Part shown: piece by piece, positions 1-8,476 of the stretch
How the letters are laid out: each line of letters starts with the position of its first letter
Position numbering within the stretch: the first letter of the stretch is position 1
Origin: CAZETJ01 sp964514575
GTDB lineage: Bacteria; Patescibacteriota; Saccharimonadia; Saccharimonadales; UBA10212
DNA length: 64,000 bases
Assembly: GCA_964514575.1 (NCBI GenBank)
Contig: CAZETJ010000001.1
Location: 1 to 64,000 of the forward strand
Direction of reading: 5' to 3'
The notes under the pieces: model-generated
What the model was told of the DNA's origin: nothing
Seen by the model: only the letters and a program-made list of their open reading frames with translations
Database searches by the model: none
Program-made: the position numbers and the translations under genes

Positions 1-415
1 TTATGACAAAGGCTTTGAGTTTGCCTTTAATTTGATCAAGATACGTGGTGTCAGAAATGCCGTAGTTGATGCCCGGCAGGTCTACACCAAGGTCGTTGCC
101 GCAGTCAATGACGATGGCGTCATTTTTGTATTCAATGACCATCATATTCTTGGCGCCGCCCTCGCTAAAGCCGCCCAGGCCTATGATGCGCAGGCTAGGT
201 GAATCGTCGATAAGGTTGGCTCGGCGCGGCTTTTCAACGGCCGTGCCTGAAGCGTCACGGTACTGATTAGCAATTCGGTTGGCGTCGGATACCGAGCGTT
301 TTTGGGCGCGCAAAGCCGCGCCGCGGCTGACGTTGCGGCCGGTGGCTGTCACTACATTGTTCTTAGGCCTAGGCTTCTGTGGTTGTTTAGGTTGGTTAGT
401 ATTTTTTGGACTCAT
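1..415 (-). CDS. rnj: Ribonuclease J, N-terminal part (cut by window edge)
   Basis: Reads from ATG at 415 to the window edge (138 codons), so only the N-terminus is present. After a basic, Pro/Gln-rich extension of about 70 residues comes the metallo-beta-lactamase entry of RNase J: LRIIGLGG, then KNMMVIEY and IVIDCG, followed by a GINYGISDTTYL segment. The HxHxDH metal motif would lie beyond position 1. RNase J is a 5'-3' exo/endoribonuclease for mRNA decay and rRNA maturation. A purine-rich stretch (AAAGGAAAAG) just before the ATG supports the start. It follows the UDG gene on the same strand by 50 bp and may share the pnp transcript, which would put two decay nucleases in one operon. Confidence 0.9.
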   Translation of the reverse strand, partial: MSPKNTNQPKQPQKPRPKNNVVTATGRNVSRGAALRAQKRSVSDANRIANQYRDASGTAVEKPRRANLIDDSPSLRIIGLGGFSEGGAKNMMVIEYKNDAIVIDCGNDLGVDLPGINYGISDTTYLDQIKGKLKAFVI

Positions 416-465
416 ATTTTCTTTTCCTTTCTTGGTTTAGAGTTGTTTGATGAGCTTCGTTTGAA

Positions 466-1026
466 TTAAATTGCCGCTAAAATTCGCGGAATCTTATTAA
501 AATCGTCAATTAATGTCTGGCGCATCGCACCGTTATAAAGCGCAGCCGCCGGATGGAACAAAGGCAAGTAAACTTGTCCGTTTAGGCGCTTGGCTTGTCC
601 GTGGCAGTCGCTGATCCGAAGCCCGGGCAGCAGGCTATCCATACTGTGCCGTCCGAGCGTAATAACTAGCTTCGGCTTAATCACCGCCAGCTGGGCGCGC
701 AGATAGGGCAAAAAGGCGGCTTTTTCGTCAGGCAACGGGTCGCGGTTATCTGGCGGACGGTATTTAACAATGTTGGTAATGTAAACATCGCTGCGCTCCA
801 TACCGATTCCCTCTAGCATCTCGTTTAAAAACTTACCGGCGGCACCGACAAACGGCAGGCCTTGGATATCTTCATTCTTGCCTGGCGCCTCGCCAATAAA
901 CACTAGTTCGGCGCCGGGGTTGCCATCGCCAAAAACTAGCTGCGTGGCGCCTTTGGCTAGGTCCGGACAAATTTTATCCTTCAAAATATCCTCTTTTATC
1001 TTGTCGAGTTCGGTTTGTTTACTCAT
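466..1026 (-). CDS. Family 4 (UdgA-type) uracil-DNA glycosylase lacking Fe-S cysteines
   Basis: 186 aa, the normal length for family 4. The motifs are clear: GEAPGKNEDIQGLPFVGAAG around residues 46-65, ITNIVKYRPPDNRDPLPDE, and the C-terminal HPAAAL. It excises uracil from DNA for base-excision repair. In characterised members four cysteines hold a [4Fe-4S] cluster (an N-terminal CxxC, VKC-RPP, and one about 16 residues later). Here the second half reads VKY and F, and the N-terminus keeps a single Cys (KICPDL), so a cluster looks impossible. It starts 4 bp after the stop of the upstream membrane ORF and is probably translated with it. The family call is strong; activity is inferred. Confidence 0.9.
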   Translation of the reverse strand: MSKQTELDKIKEDILKDKICPDLAKGATQLVFGDGNPGAELVFIGEAPGKNEDIQGLPFVGAAGKFLNEMLEGIGMERSDVYITNIVKYRPPDNRDPLPDEKAAFLPYLRAQLAVIKPKLVITLGRHSMDSLLPGLRISDCHGQAKRLNGQVYLPLFHPAAALYNGAMRQTLIDDFNKIPRILAAI

Positions 1027-1030
1027 ATTC

Positions 1031-1264
1031 TTATCGGTCGGCGGCGGCGCTTCGGGCAGCTATGGCTCGGTTGATGGCCCATCCAGCGGAACAAACCGCT
1101 AGGAAATACTCCAAAACATTATTTGATGACATGGCCATAAAAATGAACAAATAGGTAACTCCAAGCAACGCAACCATTAGGATTAAGTTGACCCACCATT
1201 TATGGACCAGTAGTTCGCCCTGGTTGCGCCTTCTAACCCTTCGCGCCACTCTTTTTCCTTTCAC
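1031..1264 (-). CDS. Small two-helix membrane protein
   Basis: 77 aa, family not recognised. A very basic N-terminus (KGKRVARRVRRR) is followed by two hydrophobic stretches at about residues 24-45 and 50-70, so it probably sits in the inner membrane with both ends inside. The first 32 bp overlap the end of the preceding 62-aa ORF in another frame, and the stop is 4 bp from the UDG start, so this looks like a tightly packed operon of pnp, two small membrane proteins and UDG. No function can be read from the sequence. Confidence 0.6.
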   Translation of the reverse strand: MKGKRVARRVRRRNQGELLVHKWWVNLILMVALLGVTYLFIFMAMSSNNVLEYFLAVCSAGWAINRAIAARSAAADR

Positions 1265-1421
1265 CCCTTCTGATTATGACTATGCTAATTGCGACCAATC
1301 CCAGCCCAAAAATAGTCCAGTACATTTCAAAGCCGCTACCAATTATCACGCCTAAGCCTAGACCAAGGAGGTAGCGAGCATTTTCTCGAGCGGTGTAATT
1401 GGTGTACAGGTTATATCTCAT
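1233..1421 (-). CDS. Small membrane protein downstream of pnp
   Basis: 62 aa, not recognised. The ATG lies directly against the pnp stop codon (stop at 1422-1424, start codon 1419-1421), so it depends on pnp translation. Two hydrophobic segments (about residues 17-31 and 34-50) are followed by a basic tail (RRGERKKSGAKG). It overlaps the next ORF by 32 bp. Its position suggests cotranscription with the RNA-decay genes, but no role can be assigned. Confidence 0.6.
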   Translation of the reverse strand: MRYNLYTNYTARENARYLLGLGLGVIIGSGFEMYWTIFGLGLVAISIVIIRRGERKKSGAKG

Positions 1422-3563
1422 CTATTTATTATTGTTAAGTTCTCGGGCCGCGGCTTTCATGCTTAGCTGCAGTCGGCCGCGATCGTCAATCGCTACTAAT
1501 TTAACGGTGACTTTGTCGCCTTCTTTTAAGACATCGCTGGGTTTTTCGACCCGCTCTTCCCTGATTTCGGATACGTGCACCAAGCCATCTTTGCCTGGCA
1601 TAATTTGGACAAAGGCGCCAAAATCCATGACATTTACGACTGGTACATCCTTGTAGATTTTGCCGACTTCCGGCTCAGCCGTCAGGCTGCGAATGTACTG
1701 GATAGCCGCCTCAATGCTCTTTTGATCCGGGCTGGCAATCATAACTGTACCGTCGTCTTTAATGTCAATCTCGGCGCCGGTTTCGGCGATGATCTTATTG
1801 ATTGTCTCCCCGCCCTTACCAATGACCTCGCGAATTTTCTCGGGGTTGATAGTAATGGCTTCGACGCGTGGCGCGTACGGGCTCATCTCGCTCCTTGGCT
1901 TATCGATAACCTCTAACATGTGGTCCAGAATTGCAGCTCGGCCAGTTTTACCTTGGTCCAAAGCCTCTTTCAGTGTTTCTACCGGCAGACCGTGGACTTT
2001 CATATCCATCTGCAGGGCCGTAATGCCTTTGGCGGTTCCGGCAACCTTGAAATCCATATCGCCAGCAAAGTCTTCGGCGTCGGCAATATCGGTCAATATG
2101 ACGGATTTCTTGCCATCGGTCATCAGTCCCATAGCGATGCCGCTGACTGGTGCCTTCAAAGGCACACCAGCATCCATTAGCGCCATGCAGCTGCTGCAAG
2201 TGGCTGCCATGCTAGTACTGCCGTTCTGGCTCATGATTTCGGTGACTGAGCGCATAGTGTACGGAAAGTCGACTTCGGCAGGTAGAACGGCGCTAAGAGC
2301 CCGCTCAGCCAAGTAGCCATGGCCGATTTCGCGGCGTCCAGGCGAACCTAAGCGGCGAACTTCGCCAACAGTGTAACCTGGCGCGTTATAGTGATGCAAA
2401 AAGCGGCGGTCGCCTTGGCGTTCCATGGTGTCAACCATCTGCGCGTAGCTTAGCGGCGCCAGAGTCACGACGTTCAAGGCTTGAGTTACGCCGCGCGTGA
2501 ACAGGCTGGAGCCGTGCGCCCTAGGCAGTAAGCCGACCTCGGAAGACAATGGACGGATCTCGGTCAATTTACGGCCGTCGGGGCGAACATTTTCGTTCAA
2601 AATACCATCGCGAACATCTTTGTGTACGGCCATATCAAAGGCCTCATCATAGACTGGCTTGACTAGTTCAAAAACCTCGTCGCCAAGGCTCTGTCTGAAG
2701 TGCTCATGCATCTTGTGGCGCAGGTCCGACACTAGATCATTGCGTTCTGGGTAAGGCGCGCGCAGAGCCTTGCCCATTTTGCCCTCGGTCCAATCAGTAA
2801 CGGCCTTTTGGACATCTTCGGCAGGCAGCGACAATTTGTATTCCTGAGTTGTTACACCAATTTTTTCTACTAGTTCGTTTTGCAGAGCAATCGCCGGTTG
2901 GATAGCTTTGTGCCCGTAGGCCAAAGCCTCGGCAATAAGCTCCTCGGAAACTTCGCGGGCACCGGCTTCAACCATCATTATGGCGTCCTTAGTTCCGGCC
3001 ACGACTAGGTCGAGCTCGCCATTTTCTAACTGCTCGGCGCTGGCAAAAGCCTTGGGCTTGCCATCTACCACGCCAACGCGTACGCCAGCTACAGGGCCCT
3101 CAAATGGCACGCCGGTTAGCATAAAGGCGGCACTCATAGCGATCATGGCAATGGAGTCTGGGCGAAAATCTGGATCCAAACTTAGAACAGTAGCCACGCC
3201 CTGGACTTCGTGGCGGTAACCTTTAGGCCATAACGGTCGGATTGGACGGTCAATTAAGCGGCCAATCAGGATAGCTTCGTCGCTGGGCCGGCCTTCGCGC
3301 TTGATAAAGCGGCTGCCGCTAATCTTACCGGCGGCGTAGAACTTCTCTTCGTAATCAATGCTCAGCGGAAAATAGTCCATGCCAGTAACCGCTTCCGGGC
3401 TAACCATAGCAGTACCAAGTACTACCGTGTCCCCATATCGAGCTATAACTGACGCACTAGTCCTAAAGCCGACCCGGCCAACTTCTAAGCTAAGCTCCCG
3501 GCCGCAAAAGTCGGTGCTTACTTTAATAATTTTCTTCCCAAAGGGATTAATCGTTTCTGCCAT
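1422..3563 (-). CDS. pnp: Polyribonucleotide nucleotidyltransferase (PNPase)
   Basis: 713 aa, full length. PNPase is a trimeric phosphorolytic 3'-5' exoribonuclease of the mRNA degradation machinery. Visible in order: first RNase PH domain (from SLEVGRVGFRTSASV), an all-alpha linker, the second RNase PH domain with EIGHGYLAERAL and the SVTEIMSQNGSTSMA segment, a KH domain with the GKGG loop (REVIGKGGETINKII) near residue 590, and a C-terminal S1 domain (VMDFGAFVQIMPGKDGLVH). Start ATG at 3563, with an AGGAAGGA stretch upstream. It follows rpsO, the classical rpsO-pnp arrangement, and is followed by two small membrane ORFs and UDG. Confidence 0.97.
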   Translation of the reverse strand: MAETINPFGKKIIKVSTDFCGRELSLEVGRVGFRTSASVIARYGDTVVLGTAMVSPEAVTGMDYFPLSIDYEEKFYAAGKISGSRFIKREGRPSDEAILIGRLIDRPIRPLWPKGYRHEVQGVATVLSLDPDFRPDSIAMIAMSAAFMLTGVPFEGPVAGVRVGVVDGKPKAFASAEQLENGELDLVVAGTKDAIMMVEAGAREVSEELIAEALAYGHKAIQPAIALQNELVEKIGVTTQEYKLSLPAEDVQKAVTDWTEGKMGKALRAPYPERNDLVSDLRHKMHEHFRQSLGDEVFELVKPVYDEAFDMAVHKDVRDGILNENVRPDGRKLTEIRPLSSEVGLLPRAHGSSLFTRGVTQALNVVTLAPLSYAQMVDTMERQGDRRFLHHYNAPGYTVGEVRRLGSPGRREIGHGYLAERALSAVLPAEVDFPYTMRSVTEIMSQNGSTSMAATCSSCMALMDAGVPLKAPVSGIAMGLMTDGKKSVILTDIADAEDFAGDMDFKVAGTAKGITALQMDMKVHGLPVETLKEALDQGKTGRAAILDHMLEVIDKPRSEMSPYAPRVEAITINPEKIREVIGKGGETINKIIAETGAEIDIKDDGTVMIASPDQKSIEAAIQYIRSLTAEPEVGKIYKDVPVVNVMDFGAFVQIMPGKDGLVHVSEIREERVEKPSDVLKEGDKVTVKLVAIDDRGRLQLSMKAAARELNNNK

Positions 3564-3732
3564 TTCTAAATGGTCCTTCCTCGCTGTTTTTAAGGCCAGG
3601 GTGCAAATATATACGCCCTTGTGCTAACCCGGCTATATATCTGTAACTCTGCCCTTAAAACAGGTCTTATTTCTTAATGTGCACAAGCTTTATCGCTGCC
3701 CTTGTTGTAGCGATTGATAGTCTGGGCACGAA

Positions 3733-3999
3733 CTAGCGTCTAATGCCAAGCTTTTTGATCAAGCTTAGGTATTCGTCGCCGTTTTTCTCAGCAACGTACT
3801 TAAGCAAGCGTTTGCGCTTGCCGACCAAAGATAACAGCGCACGGCGAGCGGCAAAGTCATGTTTGTGAGCCTTCATATGGTCAGTCAGCTCGGCAATCCG
3901 GGCTGTCATAATACCAGCCTGCACTGCAGGCGAACCACTGTCTTTATCGTGCTGGCGCAAATCTTTAGAGACCTCCGCCTTCTTCTCACTCGTTATCAT
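3733..3999 (-). CDS. rpsO: 30S ribosomal protein S15
   Basis: 88 aa, typical uS15: GSPAVQAGIMTARIAELTDHM and HKHDFAARRALLSLVGKRKRLL match the helical core that binds the central domain of 16S rRNA. It starts with ATG at 3999. A TAGAAT box at 4010-4015 sits 10 nt upstream of the start, so the mRNA leader is likely only a few nucleotides long. It lies between truB and pnp as in many bacteria. Confidence 0.97.
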   Translation of the reverse strand: MITSEKKAEVSKDLRQHDKDSGSPAVQAGIMTARIAELTDHMKAHKHDFAARRALLSLVGKRKRLLKYVAEKNGDEYLSLIKKLGIRR

Positions 4000-4020
4000 T
4001 GTTACAAAGATTCTAGCAAA

Positions 4021-4713
4021 TCAGGGGTGATTTGGCAATGCTTGATTTATTTTGGGAGCCCTAGCGGTCTCAAGTTCAGCCAGCGTCTGAGCACCGAAGA
4101 TATGAAAGTCACCTACCGATACCCGCCGGAGATCCGAAAGATAGGCGCCGGTCCCAAGTTCTGCGCCAATATCTTCGGCCAGTGAGCGGATATAAGTACC
4201 GCTGCTTACAGAGGTGGAGAAGCTTACTTTAGGGTATTTATAGTCAACATCCTTAATCTTATAAATTGTCACCTGCCTAGGTTTAATAACAACCTGTTTG
4301 CCAGCTCGAGCGAGCTTGTAAGCCCGCTGGCCACCGACCTTGATGGCACTGAAAGCTGGCGGCGTCTGCCAGATTTGGCCTAAAAATTTATTCAAAACCG
4401 TTTTTACTTCTGCGCCCGATGGCCTATGTTCACTTTTTCTGCCTAACTCTCCCTCGCGATCACCCGTGGAGCTGATCGCCCCTAGTGTCAGCTCGGCCTG
4501 GTAGGTCTTATCCAGCTTGCTAAACTCGCTAGACCGCTTGGTATAGCCACCAATAACTAAGATCAAAAGTCCGGTCGCCATAGGGTCAAGCGTGCCGGTG
4601 TGGCCAACTTTAACCTTATGCCCTACCTGTTCTGTCAACAGCTTGCGGACAATAGACACGACTCTAAAACTAGAAATCCCGGCCGGTTTATCAACCAGCA
4701 AATATCCGTCCAT
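4021..4713 (-). CDS. truB: tRNA pseudouridine(55) synthase TruB
   Basis: 230 aa. Makes pseudouridine 55 in the T-loop of tRNAs. The catalytic aspartate is in HTGTLDPMATG (Asp43), and VSCSSGTYIR-like SVSSGTYIRSLAEDIG is present at about residues 165-180. It is shorter than the roughly 300-residue family norm, so the C-terminal PUA-like RNA-binding domain appears reduced or absent. A TATACT box (4721-4726) lies 7 nt upstream of the ATG with no Shine-Dalgarno sequence, which fits a leaderless mRNA. It sits between the DHH protein and rpsO, the conserved place in the nusA/infB cluster. Confidence 0.95.
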   Translation of the reverse strand: MDGYLLVDKPAGISSFRVVSIVRKLLTEQVGHKVKVGHTGTLDPMATGLLILVIGGYTKRSSEFSKLDKTYQAELTLGAISSTGDREGELGRKSEHRPSGAEVKTVLNKFLGQIWQTPPAFSAIKVGGQRAYKLARAGKQVVIKPRQVTIYKIKDVDYKYPKVSFSTSVSSGTYIRSLAEDIGAELGTGAYLSDLRRVSVGDFHIFGAQTLAELETARAPKINQALPNHP

Positions 4714-4728
4714 TAATCAAAGTATAGG

Positions 4729-6144
4729 CTAAGCAGTATTGGTGATACTGGGATTTGAAGGAATAACTACGCCCTGCGTAGGTGTTAGAGGCGGCGGGAA
4801 CGGCGGCGCGGTGGCAGCAACATCCACAGACGGACTGTTGGGCGCCCCTGTTGGCGGCGAAACAGCGGGATCGAATGGTGCAGCTGCTAGGGCGCTTTCT
4901 ACTGCTGAGCGGGCTTTATCAACGCTTGGCGGAGCCACGGTTTTACCTTGGTTAGACGTCTCTTCGGTTTTTTTGGCCTGGCCAGGAGCCGTTGGCGAAC
5001 CGCCTGAGCTTAACGGATCAACTGAGACACCGTTAAAAGGATCATCCCATTCCGGCTTGGCGTTGGCCGTGAAAGGCACGCCATCAGTGCTAGATTGCTC
5101 ATCCGGGTTCAAGAACGTATGTGGGCTTACCTCTGTTCCGGCGGGCTTGGCGACGCTGCCGGGCGAAGGCACAATTAGATTTCCCTGCTCATCAATCAAT
5201 ATCTCGCCGTTGGCTACCACCGGAGGGGTGGCTGGTTGCTTAGATGGCGCGATTGGCGTTGCCTGAACTTTAGGTTGCGGCTTAGAGGCAGCTGGCGGCT
5301 GTTCGTGGGCTACGTTTAGGGTTCCATTATCTGGTATGGCTGCTGACGCAGCCATTTTAGACCCTGCTTTAGGCTTAACCGTCACGCTAGCGACGGGGGG
5401 CTCCAGTTTACTAACGATTAGCTGTTGGTTCGCGCCGGCGGCCATTAGCTGGGCGCTCATGGTCATCACCTTGGGGCTAGTTTTGGGGTTCGAGAAACGG
5501 GCGGTTTCAGCCACTATACCGGTCAAGAAAGCCGTAGCTGTTTGGTTATCAATCAGCCCCGTCCCAAAGGATTCGCTGATACTCACCAACATCTCGCACA
5601 GGCTGCTGGCTGCCGGGTCTTGCCAGTTGATTTGGCCGAGCTGAGGCGCCGCGCCCTGCCCCGCGTTCAGAGAAATAACCGTGGCATCATGCAAAATCTT
5701 TCCGTGAGCCGTGATGGCAGCGTCAATTTCCGTTTGCTTCTTGATACCAAGCGCCATAACAACTTCCACGTTAAAATCGCCTTGGCCAAAGACCAGATCG
5801 CTTTGGCTTAAGGATGTTTTGTAAGGTGTTATAAAGATCCTGACGAACTGATCTTCGACTTTGTAACGTAACTTGTCGGCCTTTTCTTTATCCAGGCTGA
5901 TAATAAAATCTCGCAGGCTGTCAGTATTGGTCTCGATGGTTTTTTCGGGTTGCAAAAATTCCAAAGTCGATGGTACGTGTCCTGAAAATACCGCTGTGGC
6001 GTGTTTTTCCATGCGGTTCAAAAGCAGGGTCAAACCAATACAAGCCGCCAGTTGGTCGACCGTTGGGTTGGTACTGACGGTCACCAATATGTTATTGGCT
6101 TGGCGGATGCGTTCTGCTATCTGTTGTTTGGCTGCCGCGTCCAT
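4729..6144 (-). CDS. Degenerate DHH-family (NrnA/RecJ-like) protein with long Pro-rich tail
   Basis: 471 aa. The N-terminal half resembles the DHH phosphoesterase fold: NILVTVSTNPTVDQLAACIGLTLLL occupies the place of the usual HxNPDxDAxGS motif, and later segments (AAITAHGKILHDATVISLNAG, TGLIDNQTATAFLTGIVAETARFSNP) follow the NrnA layout. Most metal-binding His/Asp residues are missing, so nuclease activity is doubtful. Residues from about 260 to 471 are a low-complexity Pro/Ala/Ser region. It occupies the nrnA slot upstream of truB. A TATAAT box (6153-6158) is 8 nt from the ATG. The family assignment is inferred from motif remnants and gene order. Confidence 0.7.
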   Translation of the reverse strand: MDAAAKQQIAERIRQANNILVTVSTNPTVDQLAACIGLTLLLNRMEKHATAVFSGHVPSTLEFLQPEKTIETNTDSLRDFIISLDKEKADKLRYKVEDQFVRIFITPYKTSLSQSDLVFGQGDFNVEVVMALGIKKQTEIDAAITAHGKILHDATVISLNAGQGAAPQLGQINWQDPAASSLCEMLVSISESFGTGLIDNQTATAFLTGIVAETARFSNPKTSPKVMTMSAQLMAAGANQQLIVSKLEPPVASVTVKPKAGSKMAASAAIPDNGTLNVAHEQPPAASKPQPKVQATPIAPSKQPATPPVVANGEILIDEQGNLIVPSPGSVAKPAGTEVSPHTFLNPDEQSSTDGVPFTANAKPEWDDPFNGVSVDPLSSGGSPTAPGQAKKTEETSNQGKTVAPPSVDKARSAVESALAAAPFDPAVSPPTGAPNSPSVDVAATAPPFPPPLTPTQGVVIPSNPSITNTA

Positions 6145-6261
6145 AATCTTAGATTATATTTTTTTATTTTGCTTACTTCTGTTGGCAGATTAACACAACA
6201 GATAAGCATAAGCAATAGTGTGCTGCGAAGCCCTACCCTTTACAAAGGTGTAGCTAATCTG

Positions 6262-6267
6262 TATATT
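6262..6267 (+). promoter_or_regulatory. -10 box of rpsT, leaderless geometry
   Basis: TATATT ends 9 nt before the rpsT ATG at 6277, and no Shine-Dalgarno sequence lies between them. It faces the divergent TATAAT of the DHH gene (6153-6158) across a 132-bp intergenic region. Confidence 0.5.
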
Positions 6268-6276
6268 AGTGACCTG

Positions 6277-6639
6277 ATGCCAATTATTAAATCTGCTCGT
6301 AAACGAGTGAAGATAGCCGCTAAGGCTAGAGCTCGTAACGCCCAAACAAAGCGCACTATGCGCGAAGCTTTGAAAGCTTTTTCTAAAGCCGTTGCTGGAG
6401 GTAAAGCTGCCGAAATTAATGAAGCTCAGCGGCAAGCCATTAGCGCCATTGATACCTCTGTTAAAAAGGCTGTGATCCATACCAATAAAGCGGCCCGGAT
6501 CAAGGCTCGCATGGCCGTTCAGGCAAAGGCCGCCGGCGCTAAGCCTACTAAAGTAGCTGCCAAGAAATCTGCCCCTGTCAAAAAACCGGCTGCGAAGAAA
6601 CCGGCCGCCAAAAAAACGCCGGCTAAATCAAAGAAATAA
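6277..6639 (+). CDS. rpsT: 30S ribosomal protein S20 with Lys/Ala/Pro tail
   Basis: 120 aa from ATG 6277 (MPIIKSARKRVKIAAKARARN). The first 85 residues are the helical bS20 that binds 16S rRNA. The last 35 are an extension of AAKKPAAKK-type repeats that resembles a histone H1-like tail. The same frame is open upstream, but the start at 6277 matches S20 and has a -10 box close to it. It is the only plus-strand gene in the first 8 kb. The holA stop lies 4 bp beyond its end on the other strand. Confidence 0.93.
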   Translation: MPIIKSARKRVKIAAKARARNAQTKRTMREALKAFSKAVAGGKAAEINEAQRQAISAIDTSVKKAVIHTNKAARIKARMAVQAKAAGAKPTKVAAKKSAPVKKPAAKKPAAKKTPAKSKK

Positions 6640-6643
6640 TCCT

Positions 6644-7558
6644 CTAAAGCGTAGTTATAAAGGTTTTTAGGGCTTCGTCTGGATCGATCGGCTTGCTTTT
6701 CGAGCCTAGATCGATCCTATAAGCCTCTTCGATCAGTTTCACTACGTTTGCTGGCCCTGCCTTAGCGGCTAAATGCTTCGCTTTTTCAATAGGAAATGCG
6801 CTGCCGCCGGTAGCTTTAGCGATCTGCTCAGACGACTTATCTCTCCCGAGGCTGGCCAGCGCCATCAGGTTTAGCTGCCAGGTTATCATCGCTAAGATTG
6901 CTTGGGGCTCAATCTTTTGGGCTCTTTGCTCCTCGTAAAGTTCTAGTGCTCTCTTAGTTTGCCCTTTGAAAGCTGCATCCAGCAGGTCGAAAACTCGGCT
7001 CTGCGGCGCTTTCTCGGTTAGCAAGTCTATATTTTCCCTGGAAATTGCCGGGTCATATGTCACTAGCTTAGTAAGTTCGCTGGCGAGTAGTTGTTGGTCT
7101 TCGCCAATGCGCTCGACTAGATAGTTAGCGTCCGCTAAGCTCAGCATTGCGTCTTGCTTTTTTGCCTCGCCTACTAGCCAATTGCCTAAATTCCGGGCGT
7201 CAACACTAGTGAATTCCTCTAGTTCCGTTTTGGACTTTAACACCTTAGAATAGACGCTTCGGCGGTCAATATTGGGTTCATATATTATAAGATCGCACTC
7301 ATCTCCAACTGAACTAATAATTTGTTCAATATTCTCTGCTGCGGCCTTGTTCAGTGACAGGTCGCGGACTATAACTAGCTTGCGGCTGGCTAAAAACGGC
7401 AGGCTTTTTAGGCTATCAATTAGTCCTTCCGCTGTCGTTTCTTCCCCCTCAATCCGCTCTAAAGATAATTCACCAAACTTTTTTTTGAAATCATTCAATA
7501 TTTGGTTGAGCCGCTGCTGCAAAGCGAACGAATTATTGCCGGCTAGGGTGATGATCAT
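6644..7558 (-). CDS. holA: DNA polymerase III delta subunit (clamp loader)
   Basis: 304 aa from ATG at 7558, which overlaps the fpg stop as ATGA (coupled translation). The HolA layout is visible: MIITLAGNNSFALQQRLNQI at the N-terminus, FLASRKLVIVRDL, CDLIIYEPNIDRRS, the GEDQQLLASELTKL segment, and a C-terminal helical collar domain. Delta opens the beta clamp in the gamma/tau complex. The frame stays open another 31 codons upstream, but that part would lie inside fpg and lacks HolA features. Divergence from model sequences is typical for delta. Confidence 0.85.
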   Translation of the reverse strand: MIITLAGNNSFALQQRLNQILNDFKKKFGELSLERIEGEETTAEGLIDSLKSLPFLASRKLVIVRDLSLNKAAAENIEQIISSVGDECDLIIYEPNIDRRSVYSKVLKSKTELEEFTSVDARNLGNWLVGEAKKQDAMLSLADANYLVERIGEDQQLLASELTKLVTYDPAISRENIDLLTEKAPQSRVFDLLDAAFKGQTKRALELYEEQRAQKIEPQAILAMITWQLNLMALASLGRDKSSEQIAKATGGSAFPIEKAKHLAAKAGPANVVKLIEEAYRIDLGSKSKPIDPDEALKTFITTL

Positions 7559-8433
7559 GCCTTTTTGCCCTCTTTTTGGCATCTGGGGCAGATGTGCGTT
7601 CCCCTGCCCGCTACCCTCGTCTTCTCGATAGTAGTACCGCAGCGGGGACATGGCTGACCTTCGCGTCTAAAGACCTGAGCAAAGGTGAGATAACTGCCCT
7701 TTTTACCCTTGGCATCCACATAATTTCTATCCGTACTGCCACCTTTGGCTATACTCAACTTCAGTATTTTGATTAGTGCATCGTGCAGCAGCACCAACTT
7801 AGATCTAGATACGCTGTTCACCAGTGTTGCTGGATGAATTTTGGCTGCCCACAGCGATTCATCGGCATAAATGTTGCCGATACCGGCTATAACCGTTTGG
7901 TCGAGCAGAACCGCCTTAATATTGCTCCCGGGCCGCTTTTTCAGGCGATCTACGAATAAATTCACCGTGAAGTCGTCTTCCAGAGGTTCCGGGCCAACTG
8001 TTTTGAAAAAATCGATCTCAGGAACTTCGACGCTAGGCAGCAGACGCATCCAGCCGAATTTTCGCTGGTCGTTAAAAAATAGCTTGCTGCCATCTGTAAA
8101 ATCTAAGACTACACGAGTGGCTTTGGCTGGCAACTCGCCAACCAGATCGCCCGTCGGATGCCCGGCGCCAAACCGTTCTTTACCTATGAATACCAGCTGG
8201 CCAGTCATTTTCAGGTGGATTACCAGGCTATATTCGCTAGATAGCTCGATGATTAACACTTTAGCGCGACGGCGGACTTGCTTAATTTTGGCGCCTACTA
8301 AGAAGCGGGCAGTGTCAGCCGGGGCGTTTGGAAAGCTCTTGGGCCAATCGTGCCAAACATCTTTAACTACTTTGCCGGGCAACAGTTTAGCCAGCCCAAT
8401 TCTAATCGTTTCAACCTCTGGCAACTCCGGCAT
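7555..8433 (-). CDS. mutM: Formamidopyrimidine-DNA glycosylase (MutM/Fpg)
   Basis: 292 aa. The start at 8433 is fixed by the obligatory N-terminal MPELPEVETIRIGL; Pro2 is the catalytic nucleophile and Glu3 the acid. The H2TH region (VLLDQTVIAGIGNIYADESL) and a C-terminal zinc finger (CPRC...CPRC) are intact. It removes 8-oxoguanine and other oxidised purines and nicks the abasic site. A TATAAT box (8440-8445) is 6 nt upstream of the ATG, a leaderless arrangement. It overlaps holA by 4 bp downstream. Unlike DnaG and the UDG in this window, its metal site is complete. Confidence 0.96.
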   Translation of the reverse strand: MPELPEVETIRIGLAKLLPGKVVKDVWHDWPKSFPNAPADTARFLVGAKIKQVRRRAKVLIIELSSEYSLVIHLKMTGQLVFIGKERFGAGHPTGDLVGELPAKATRVVLDFTDGSKLFFNDQRKFGWMRLLPSVEVPEIDFFKTVGPEPLEDDFTVNLFVDRLKKRPGSNIKAVLLDQTVIAGIGNIYADESLWAAKIHPATLVNSVSRSKLVLLHDALIKILKLSIAKGGSTDRNYVDAKGKKGSYLTFAQVFRREGQPCPRCGTTIEKTRVAGRGTHICPRCQKEGKKA

Positions 8434-8476
8434 ACTAAAATTATAGCCTTCGCCAGCTATACTTATTGTTGTAGTT

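Noticed and set aside
1031..1421. The two small membrane ORFs as one frameshifted gene.
   Set aside because: Each has its own start, two helices and a charged end, and the 32-bp overlap agrees with the dense packing elsewhere. A single gene is not excluded, but nothing supports it.
6001..6276. Longer N-terminus for the S20 gene.
   Set aside because: The added residues overlap the divergent DHH gene and do not resemble S20; ATG 6277 matches the family start and has a -10 box next to it.
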